A stretch of DNA of 64,000 nucleotides, from the NCBI RefSeq assembly GCF_000143535.2, contig NC_037316.1, positions 1,674,001-1,738,000 of the forward strand, written 5' to 3'. The position numbers and the translations under genes were made by a program. Within the stretch, counting starts at the first letter, position 1. Each line of letters begins with the position of its first letter. This document shows positions 49,863-58,985 of the stretch, piece by piece. Under the pieces are notes generated by a model. It made no database searches, was not told where the DNA came from, and was given only the letters and a program-made list of their open reading frames with translations. The DNA is from Botrytis cinerea B05.10. Its lineage: Eukaryota; Ascomycota; Leotiomycetes; Helotiales; Sclerotiniaceae.

Positions 49863-50411
49863 TGAATCAATTTTTGCTTTTGGTTGTGGGTTGCGCTAAG
49901 TCACCTAAGCGGTGGATGTAGAAAATGACACACTAAACCGATCAAAATCAAGACTCTTTTTAGAGCACACACACCATTATTATTTTAAAATTGAACAAGA
50001 ATATGAATAGATATCATAAATTGAACAAAAAGAAATTTAACTGTATATTTTAGGTTTTTATGATATTTTATTTCTAATTAATGGATTTATTGATTGTTGA
50101 TTTAAAAAAGACTTTTGAAAGTATTGCTTACGTACTGTTTTTTGATGTACCGTTTCTTACGCCCACCGCACGTCACCCCACTTGTGCAACAAATACGTTT
50201 TGGCGCCTTTAAAACTCCTAAAGATAAGAATTTTGCATGTGGGGAAAGTGGAGGAAGAAGACTTCTTTCAAAAAAGATAATAGCACAGATCTCAAGACTC
50301 AAGAAGGCTTTAATAATTCGAACATTTTTGTTGTCGGTCAAAAACGAGATCAGAAATTGATAAAAATTATCAGAAAAGCGAGCAACACACTCCACGATTA
50401 ATAAAAAGATA
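49863..50411. other. tRNA-Pro to tRNA-Glu interval
   Basis: About 550 bp, very AT-rich at the left. Nothing is recognised; frames at 50102-50473 overlap the tRNA and were not called. Confidence 0.5.
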
Positions 50412-50510
50412 TTCCGGTACGGGGAATTGAACCCCGGTCTCCCGCGACCTGTTTGAAGCAATGAAGCTTTCAATGAGAGGCGGAAATGCTAGCCACTACA
50501 CCATGCCGGA
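50412..50510 (-). tRNA. tRNA-Glu(CTC), 27-nt intron
   Basis: Anticodon stem TCCGC/GCGGG, loop CTCTCA-C with anticodon CTC, T-arm CGGGG TTCAATT CCCCG. Acceptor TCCGGCA/TACCGGA has one mismatch, C6-A67. The intron is TTGAAAGCTTCATTGCTTCA plus 7 more bases. The downstream T5 lacks the following GC seen at the other genes. Confidence 0.9.
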
Positions 50511-50887
50511 TGAGCTGTTATATGTGAGTGATTTACTTGTAAGAATACAAGTAGTACACCAAGACGCTATGATTCCCTTAGAATAATTTAATCGTTGATC
50601 ATGGCCGAAGGTACGTACCGTATGGATCTCAAAAGTGTCCTAGCGTTCCATCCTAAAATCCAGACGAAAAGAAAAACAAATTCAGAACATTCGGTGGAGG
50701 CGTCAAAAGTGTACGTATCACTATCACAACAAAAAGAGCACGCTGTGTAAAGATATCATATCACTTGTTAATTTCTCTCGCTTTGGAAAAAAACAGGAAG
50801 AATGAATGCTGCCAACAACAAAACTTAACAAAAAAGAACAAAAGAGAAATTTGAACATGAAATTCAAGGAATTCTGTATTGAATGAA
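50511..50887. other. tRNA-Glu to tRNA-Asp interval
   Basis: 377 bp, AT-rich with A-runs. No gene is seen. Confidence 0.5.
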
Positions 50888-50973
50888 CTCTCTGACGGGG
50901 AGTCGAACCCCGGTCTCCCGCGACTTGCAATGTTATTGACAAGCGGAAATCATGACCGTTAGACCATCAAAGA
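50888..50973 (-). tRNA. tRNA-Asp(GTC), copy 1, 14-nt intron
   Basis: Acceptor TCTTTGA/TCAGAGA, anticodon stem TCCGC/GCGGG, loop TTGTCA-C with anticodon GTC, T-arm CGGGG TTCGACT CCCCG. The intron is ATAACATTGCAAGT. All 86 bases are identical to copy 2. Confidence 0.94.
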
Positions 50974-51085
50974 TAATTGATATTTGTTGTAAATGAGGTT
51001 GTTGTTTGAATACATGTTGAGCCATCTTCAAGATCAAAATAATAAATACCTCACAAAATGCAAAAAAATGAACATGAGCTCAGAT

Positions 51086-51171
51086 CTCTCTGACGGGGAG
51101 TCGAACCCCGGTCTCCCGCGACTTGCAATGTTATTGACAAGCGGAAATCATGACCGTTAGACCATCAAAGA
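51086..51171 (-). tRNA. tRNA-Asp(GTC), copy 2, 14-nt intron
   Basis: Identical over its full 86 bp, intron included, to the copy 198 bp to the left, in the same orientation. The flanks differ. Downstream on its strand: T7-GCA-TTTT. Recent duplication or gene conversion is likely. Confidence 0.94.
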
Positions 51172-51608
51172 TGTTTATTGATTGTTGAAGATAGGCAGGG
51201 TTACAGGATATATATATGAGACTTTGTGGGTTTTACGGGCTTTGCGTGATAGAGTGGGGCAGAATTTTTGCAACTCGAGAAGATGAGAACAACTGTAATA
51301 TAACAATAGACTGTCACAAGGTGGAAAAAGATAAATCACCTTTTGCATCACCTTCATTATATAAATTCCCCTTGGTTGATATCTTCTCTGAAAATCAAAT
51401 TTCCACTCCATGATTGACCAAGTGGTGACAGAAAGTGATCTTAGAACAAGTGCAAAACTAGAAGCAGACCTAAGTTCCCCAAAGATTGTTCAACAGGGTA
51501 AGAAGGAGGGAAATAGACAGTAAGTAGTAATAATAAACCTCCTTGCCTGACAAATACCAAAAAACGGGAGGAAGGATCAAAATGGCAAAAATATATTGAA
51601 GGGAATTG
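51172..51608. other. tRNA-Asp to tRNA-Lys interval
   Basis: 437 bp; no gene is seen. Confidence 0.5.
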
Positions 51609-51709
51609 AGCCCAACGGGGGGGTCGAACCCCCAACCTTGTGATTTCAGAAGAACTCATAGATATTGAATCGTAAGAGTCACACGCTCTACCGATTGAGC
51701 TAGCCGGGC
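51609..51709 (-). tRNA. tRNA-Lys(CTT), copy 2, 28-nt intron
   Basis: The mature part is the same as copy 1 except the T-stem, which is GGGGG/CCCCC here. The anticodon is CTT. The 28-nt intron differs entirely from copies 1 and 3. Both flanks resemble copy 1: TGAAGGGAATTGAGCCC on one side, and GGCTTNGTT..ATTTGTTGA and ATATTTGA on the other. Confidence 0.94.
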
Positions 51710-52455
51710 AGGCTTTGTTGTATTTGTTGATAAAAATCATGTTGATTCGATTCATATTTGACACAGCTTGTTCTTAGGTGGGGAAACTGAAGAAAAATTC
51801 TCTCTAGCGTTGAAAAAACAATCTGTCTGCATGGACCTTCTTTCTCACTTGACCACCACCCAACACCCATCTTGATTCAATAGTTTTGTTATACAGAATT
51901 CCAACTCTTGGATTCCAAAAGGTATGATTGCATAGTAGATAACTCTAGAAACGACAGAGACTCTGTCCTTCTACCAGATGGCAAGGGCCTGAGGACTTGG
52001 GCACGAAATCTACATCAAAATTGTCTTTCGAGAAAGTTTTCTGACTTATGAACAAGCGGTTATGTGAATTTAAGGTTTATTTTGAAGTCATCAGCGGCTC
52101 AAAATAATTGATCATGCCATTGAATGCGGATATATTTTGGTCGTGAAAAGCTGTTCCGGTCTGATCATTCTCAAAAGCTACTTTCTATCCATTTGGCTGT
52201 ATGCCAAATTCACGGAAGGTTCAAGGCTTTTACAAAGCGAGTTTAATGTCCAACCTTTTAAACAGATAAAGAGTGTGCAACTTCGAACCCTCTTTTTGCT
52301 CTTTGAAGATAGTAGCCATTCCGAGTGTAGATTTTAGATTTTCCTAGTATTTTCTTCGCCTTGTAGTAACTCCCGGCTTTCCCCCCCAAAAACGTTGCAA
52401 AAATGTCAAAAAGAAGATTTCTGCAATGGATTCAAACCATTGGTACTCAGGGTAA
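51710..52455. other. tRNA-Lys to tRNA-Arg interval
   Basis: About 750 bp with no gene. The left ~60 bp resemble the 5' flank of tRNA-Lys copy 1. Confidence 0.5.
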
Positions 52456-52551
52456 CTCCCTACGTAGGGGTCGAACCTACAACCTTAAGATGAGATCACA
52501 TAGGCTTAAGCCTAATAGAAGTCTTACGCGCTACCATTGCGCCAGCAGGGA
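52456..52551 (-). tRNA. tRNA-Arg(TCT), 24-nt intron
   Basis: Acceptor TCCCTGC/GTAGGGA, D-stem GCGC/GCGC, anticodon stem TAAGA/TCTTA, loop CTTCTA-A with anticodon TCT, T-arm GTAGG TTCGACC CCTAC. The intron contains the perfect 14-bp palindrome TAGGCTTAAGCCTA (52501-52514). Downstream on its strand: CTTTTTGACATTTTTGCAAC. Confidence 0.93.
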
Positions 52552-52947
52552 AATCTCGTGGATTTGTGGTGGAAAGAATGAGATCTCCAGTTTTATTACA
52601 CCTCACAACTGACATCATTTTAGCCAAACAAGAGGTTTTGTGTTGTTATTTCGAACTCGAAAACGGCATTGGCAAAAAAAAACTATTAATTTCCATGGTG
52701 ACATAATTCACTCCGGGTATTTCTATCTGGCCAAACCCCGACGTAATCAAAACTTATCAACGCATGATAATAGAGCAATGATGATGTTTTCTAAGTGTTG
52801 TTCGTCTGAAGCTCACACTGTATGTTTCATGGACGGCCCATGAATAACCCACTCCAAATGGATTCAACGGAAATGGCAAAAGATTACTTGGTCCCTGCTA
52901 CCAACCAGAATACAACGCAAAAATCAACAAAAAAAATGCAAAATATA
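52552..52947. other. tRNA-Arg to tRNA-Val interval
   Basis: 396 bp with no gene seen. Confidence 0.5.
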
Positions 52948-53040
52948 TGACCAGACTGGGGCACGATCCCAGGACCTTGTCCGTATTTTAACAAGTGTTA
53001 ATTGTTAAGGACACGTGATAACCAACTACACCATCCGGCC
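52948..53040 (-). tRNA. tRNA-Val(AAC), 19-nt intron
   Basis: Acceptor GGCCGGA/TCTGGTC (G-T pairs), anticodon stem TGTCC/GGACA, loop TTAACA-C with anticodon AAC, T-stem CTGGG/CCCAG. The T-loop is ATCGTGC, so position 54 is A rather than T. The intron pairs TTAACA with TGTTAA. Downstream on its strand: ATTTTGCA-T8. It is probably functional, with an atypical T-loop. Confidence 0.88.
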
Positions 53041-54315
53041 GATTTTGTTGTAAGTATAATAGCTATTCAAAAACATAATCGAGCTTGCTAAAGCGTGGGG
53101 ATGGGAGATGGGAAATATATGGATGTAGACCGTCCGAGCTCCCCGATATCACTTGAACGTGGGACCAGATAAGATTGCTGGTTGGAATCTTTTGAAACAC
53201 CCATCATCATCCATTCGGTACCTGGACCAGCAACTGTTTTAAAAGATGTGTTGCCCTATTTTCAATATGATCTCAAGATGCTTCTAGTTCGTTTCAGTGG
53301 CCTCTCTTTTGGTGGTCTCTTGACAATTCGATGTCGTATGGATATGGTATGCCCAGAGACCCACAATGGTGCTCAAATGTGGGGATATCGCCATCGTTCA
53401 GGAACAACTGAACAGATAGGCCATGCCGAAGAAGCAGCTTTCGAGAACTTGGTAAACACTTGTATACCTCCCTCGTTGAGTGAGCACTTACTGGCTTGTA
53501 TAGGGTTCGAATGCCAATAGCTCAAGCTCAAGGTACACGGGAAGAAACCGAATGTAGCCGTTATGTAGTCGTTGTGTGGTTGTCTCCTGGGTGACCGCTT
53601 CAGTAATATGACCGATAGCCTAATGGACAGAGTGAAGCATGATGGCAAGTATGCTCCAAAGTGTCATTCATGCTTATAACCAAAGCTTGATAATACGGAT
53701 GATATGGTCTCATCTCATTTTACCACACATAGATCCGATGTATTGGTTGTTGTCATCTCGAAGTCGATATCAACACCTAAGAGCTAAGTACGCCCATGTC
53801 AATGATGCCACGTCTCGAGATTGTCAAGTACTGGCACATCAATGCAAGTATGCAGAGAACAATTGAAAGTAAATGATGGAAGAGGAATTGGACATCATGA
53901 ATTGATGAAACTGATAAGATTAATTGAAGTCTGTTATTTGAATGTTTGAATCTCAATGATGAAATGGGAGAGAGCGTGTCTGTCGATTGGTGGTCTGTGC
54001 ATGAAGCTAGTGGCAAGGTCTATCGATCAACCCAACGAGCTGACATGGCCGAGTAGATCTGAAGGAAGTAAAATACTAGAGACTAGCAAATATAAATATC
54101 AGATGGTGGTATTTCTATTACGATGAATGCCAGAATTTTCAAATGTTGTCAATATAAGTGTAAAATTAACAAGTATAAATTAATCTTCAAAGCTCATCAG
54201 TTCCTGTTCTAATTATCCCCAACGTTTGAAACAATTCTCATCAGCCATAATTCTTCATTTCTATCATTCCGCATCATGAATAGAAGCCTTAATTAAACAC
54301 ATAATTCACGCCCAT
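53041..54315. other. tRNA-Val to adhesin interval
   Basis: About 1.3 kb. A 112-codon plus-strand frame at 53182-53520 begins with a TTG and has no recognised domain. No tRNA was found; a partial D-arm-like stretch at about 53611-53634 lacks the rest. The last ~100 bp are probably the adhesin 3' UTR. Confidence 0.45.
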
Positions 54316-56064
54316 TCAGTTCTCAGCACCCCAAGCAGGATATTCAGGTGCAGAAGTACCATCACACGAAAATTGTACCACATAAGGACTGGCAACCGTG
54401 TTACCATCCAAGATAGTAGTTCCATCAGGGGCGGTAACCGAGAAAGCAAAGAGACCAGGCCCATCACCATTTGCCCACAAGAATCTCATTGGATAGTATT
54501 CTCCTGCGACCAAATTGATTGTGAATTTTTGTGATGGATAAGTCAATGTTGCAATCAAATTAGCATTAGCACGGGTCCAACCGGAGTATGCATTAGCTCC
54601 AACCCAAAGGAAGAAAATGTCATCGGCTGATGTCGTGGAGAAGGTATATGTGCCAGTCATCTGAGCGAAGAGGTATCCGCGATTATCAATAACGAGATAG
54701 AAGTCGTTGAGCTTTTGGGTGCTACCATAAACAGAAACAGCAGTGTTTGTGTAAGTTGTGACGCTATAACTGACGGCAGTGGTATTGCCAGTGATCTTTG
54801 CAGGCTGCGTTTTATAAATGACGGGGTCAAAATTTGCGTATGTTCCGCCAGAGTTGATGATTTGGGGAGTTTCAGCAAAAGCTGCGAATTGTACGCCGAT
54901 GTTGTTGCAGTTTACATCAGGTGTGGGTACCGTAACAATGATAGTACCTGGAATTGTGCCAGAGGGGGCTATAGTACTTGTGGCAGCTACGGATCCAGTG
55001 ATGGTAGTAGTAACATCGCTCTGGACATATCCAACGAGGACTGTTCCTGAAGTAGGTCCGGCTGCGGGGACTGTAGAGGTGAAAGCTACACCATCAGTAG
55101 GAAGAAATGTGGTGGTTGTAACAGTGCCCACAGGAACTCCAATATTGACATCTCCACCAATAGTTGAAGTGTAAGCCGATTCTCCATTGTCGAGGTAAAT
55201 AGTTGAAGTAACATACGGTGCCGGAGTTGCCACGATTACAGTTCCAGGCGTTGAGTTTACTGCGGAGATTGTGGAAGTATAAGCCGAGTCATAGGCTGAT
55301 ACAGTAGTGGTATAGGTAATGGTTGTAACTGATATAGCGTCCAAAATAGTACCGCCAATGGTTGAAGTATAAGCTTGCGATCCATCATCAAGGTAAGTCG
55401 TCGTAGTAACATAAGGAATTGGAGATCCAACAATGACAGTTCCAGCTGCAAGCAATTTAGCTGGGATAGTTGATGTATATCCCGTAGCATAAGCAGACAG
55501 AGCCTTAGTAGTCGTCACTGTTGGCTCCAAATATCCAATACCAATGATGAAATTTGTTGAACTAGCAGCCGAGGTGCTGGTGCTGGTAGTTCCCTTAGAC
55601 GGAGTTCGTAACTCGACACTGACCTCACAATAACCAAGATAGCACTTTTCGACGGTAACGAGGCGTGGACATGTAGCGCAGCCAAAAAGAGTAAATACGG
55701 AAAATGGACAATATTCGTAAATCACTTCCGGTGCTGTCCATGGAATAGTTGTGGGTTTTGAGACAACCGTTGTGCTAGTTCCAATGCTGTAGGTTCCAGC
55801 TTTTGTACAGGTCAAAGTACCACTAGTCGAAGTCGTGGTAGCAGCATAAGTGACGACCTGGAAGAAGAATTAGCAATGAAAGGTAGCTTCGAGGCATTTT
55901 GAATTTACTTGAGTGCTTGCGGTAATAGTCGTGGCTCCATTGTATGCCGAAACAACACTCAAGACACTGGAAGTCTGACCAGGTACAGGAGAAGCGTTGA
56001 TGGCCGAAAATGTGAGAGCAAACGCTGCTATACAAGAGCGCCAATTCTGAGAAAGAGACAACAT
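54316..56064 (-). CDS. Secreted GLEYA-type adhesin with Thr/Ser-rich repeats
   Basis: There are two exons on the minus strand, 56064-55909 and 55857-54316 (51-bp intron), giving 565 aa. Residues 1-24 (to AINASP) form a signal peptide. A Cys-containing region (EYCPFSVFTLFGCATCPRL) follows, then Thr/Ser-rich repeats such as AYTSTIGG and TVIVxxPxPYVT, about six units (residues ~150-350). The C-terminal ~200 residues match the GLEYA lectin-like fold: VIYKTQPAKIT, FYLVIDNRGYLFAQMTGTY, TFSTTSADDIFFLWVGANAY and EYYPMRFLWANGDGPG. Such proteins are cell-surface or secreted adhesins in fungi. There is no obvious GPI signal at the end (EYPAWGAEN). The glycan ligand is unknown. It sits alone within the tRNA-rich tract. 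Confidence 0.88.
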
Positions 56065-57566
56065 GTTGTTTTACAATTGTATAATGGCAGAGCTATTTGC
56101 GCATTTAACCTCTGTAGTGGTAAGATAAAAGAAGAATGAGGTACCTGCTGAATTCTACATAGCAGACAAAGCTGGCGCCCTACTTATACTCCTGGATTCC
56201 ATGATTGCATACGAGTGATTTCCAGTCGAAAATGCTGTATGCGCAAGCCAAAGTACCACCACATCTTCATAGTAGCTGATACAGCAGTCTAGGCCGTCGA
56301 AATGAGAAAAATTGAAGATATAATTCTGTTGTCCGAGCTCGAATATGGATAAGTTTGTCCTCCTAGACTCGGTCCAAAGATACACATGGGGATATGAGAC
56401 TTTCGGAAGGATATTCAGAGTGCTGAAGTCTGATGCTGATGCTTTCAAAAAAGTGGAATTCTCCAATCGTCAGGATAGATACCCCTGGGGAATTCGAGGT
56501 CACTGCCCCGAAAATTATACCTTCGGAGGAGCTAGTCTGGAGCTAGGACTATTTAAAATGACCCATGTACTCAGCCCATTGACTTTTCCAGAACAGTTTC
56601 CCCATACTTGAACATAAAAGGGAATTTTGCCTCGGCAATGAACCATTTGCATGGGTAAAGAACCTCAAAATGGAATGTTCCTGGTGCGTGCCACACTCAG
56701 CTGAATTGGAATACACGTGTGGACCCACTGACCCTGAATGCATATTGAGTGGAAATCAATTTCGACAAAGCGAGTCAAAAAACGATGCAAAGAAAAGAGG
56801 TATAAACACGCGAAAATGGCAATAACTGGCAACAATTGGTTCCAGGCGCGGATTTACCGTCGAGGTTGCATCGATTAAGTACCGGAGAGGCCGATGAGGT
56901 TGAATCTAGTGATCTAGACTGTATGATAGAAGAAAGTGAAAGACACTATTTAACGTACGTATTGCCCAACTTGAACTTTCATGATTGGCTTTTTGTATTG
57001 TAGCCGCCAATCGCCGCAAGGTAGATTGATAAGATTGTTTGTGTTTTAACTGTCAACACTCTTTGGGACACAAAAACCACGAGGACTAGAAGCTCATCAC
57101 TCCATTGAATCTCAAGGCTCATATGCAAATCAATTCAATCATCCTCCAGCAACAGTGCTAACATTGAGTCTTTTAGAACATGCAAATATCTACTCGTAGA
57201 GCAACAATGTTTGAAGAAAACTCCCCGTCCGTGCATAATACCCCGCCAGCCCGCGTGCAGCGAAAATGGTGACCAGGGTCTTTTGTTGGTTTCAATGTGT
57301 GATATGGATTAATTGAAAGATCAATTGGAAAAAAATGCTAAGATTTTAAAGGAAAAGGAGAAGTATCGGGTGTTTATTTGATGATTATTTTTATTTTGCG
57401 TACTTGTTAGAAGATGTTGGGCTACGAAATTGTCAAGTGGAAGAACTCGCTTACGGAGAGCGGGTAATTTCATCAACGCATTCACAAAAAAATTGAATTT
57501 TCATATTGAGCTAATAATATATTGTCAAACCACCATCATGCCTTCAACAAATGGAGCAAACAGCCT
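56065..57566. other. Adhesin to tRNA-Lys copy 3 interval
   Basis: About 1.5 kb, holding the adhesin promoter on the left. The 88-codon frame at 56345-56611 has no recognised domain and was not called. No other RNA gene is seen. Confidence 0.45.
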
Positions 57567-57663
57567 GCCCGGCTAGCTCAATCGGTAGAGCGTGTGACTC
57601 TTATCCATTGAAAGATGTTCTAGGTCAATCACAAGGTTGCGGGTTCGACCCCCGCGTTGGGCT
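57567..57663 (+). tRNA. tRNA-Lys(CTT), copy 3, 24-nt intron
   Basis: The mature sequence is identical to copy 1 (T-stem GCGGG/CCCGC). The anticodon is CTT. The intron, beginning TCCATTGAAAGATGTTCTAG, differs from both other copies. The 5' flank shares TTCAACAAAT with copies 1 and 2. Downstream CTTTTGCA-T7-GCG. Confidence 0.95.
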
Positions 57664-58985
57664 CAATCCCCTACAAATCGCTTCTTTTGCATTTTTTTGC
57701 GAGTGTTGGTAGACAGTTGTTTTACTCGTTCAAATATCATCACCGATATCACTTTGAGCGAGAGGACATTCTTTTTTCGGTTTGCTATTCTCCATCCCCC
57801 CTAGTAGAAAGGAAGAAGGTACATGCAAGTCTCAGGATTCTTTTACTACTTTTAGTCATATGCAAGGGGAATGACGATACGTCCAAGAGGTAACATCAAA
57901 CTTTCTACAGCCTAATCAAATTGGGGGACCTTGATGTTCTATTGGGTCTACGGTGTATGCACAATGTTGTGTTTCTATCTGTATCACTTTTGCTGCGGGT
58001 TTGTGAATGGATATCTGGGTAGATACCTGGATAGACACCTATCTAGATATCTAGACACATGCTGTCTAACCCCAGTGTCTAAACACTCGCGTTACATAAA
58101 ACTATTAGGTACAGATTCCACCAAGAAAGCCTATTTTACATATGAAGTACTTTCTTTCCTTCTTTCCCCTCTTCTTTCCTCCCTTCCGCTCCCCTTACCG
58201 GGCAGTTGGCCCACGAATCAACCAGCAGCCCTCAAGCCGTGGTTTCACTATTGGCCCCAATCGAGATATCCAGCCAACGGCAGCATCTCACTCTCTTCTC
58301 TCCGTGAGTCGTACGGAGGGGAGCCTCCCATCTTTCCCTCCTTTCAATCCAGTGCCCAGTGATCCGTGCAGTATTGTGAATTGGCCCGCGTAGGCTAATC
58401 TAAATAGGGGAAGGTCGAATCGCTTATCTGCGGCTTCTATCGCGATAAGGGTCTTTCAAACCTTCCTCAAATACCAGCGATACCGGCAATCTGGGAATTT
58501 CCCCCTCTGCTCGAGTAAAAGTCTCCAACTCTCTGACGCTTCTGAAGGTGGAACCGTCCATTGCTCTTATGACATTATGACTTTGTATGACTTTATGATT
58601 ACATGATAATTTCTATGATCTTCAAGCACATCTGATACAAATAATGCGGATGGGAGTCACATTGTTATCTCTCTTACTTCACTTGCGTCCTAACTCTCCC
58701 GTCTCCCGTACTCCGTCTCCACATCCTTTTCTTGTAAGTTATTTTCCTCCATAAGATTACAAAGGAGAGTTACGCCCTTCGTCTTGACACCGGTTGAACA
58801 GCTGTCTCAACCCTTGCAAACTACACTACATGCTCAACAACGGGAAGCCGCGTCAAGTATAAACTCACCGTATTTCTCTGTCTTTCCTCAAAGATTCTTC
58901 CAGTCTTTACCTCTGCTGCATCTCTCTCTCTTCCATCTACTTCCCTCCATACTCTTACACCTCAGATCGGGTCAGATAAGAGAAG
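57664..58985. other. tRNA-Lys to ARO8 interval
   Basis: About 1.3 kb. Frames at 57931-58393 are pyrimidine-rich and not supported. Pyrimidine tracts at 58870-58960 are a likely ARO8 5' UTR/promoter. Confidence 0.45.

Noticed and set aside
53182..53520. 112-codon plus-strand frame
   Set aside because: It starts with TTG, has no domain or promoter signal, and lies in AT-rich intergenic DNA.
53611..53640. D-arm-like stretch GATAGCCTAATGGACAGAG
   Set aside because: No anticodon arm, T-arm or acceptor partner could be folded, so it was not called a tRNA.
57931..58393. Two overlapping frames before ARO8
   Set aside because: Driven by pyrimidine tracts; no family features.
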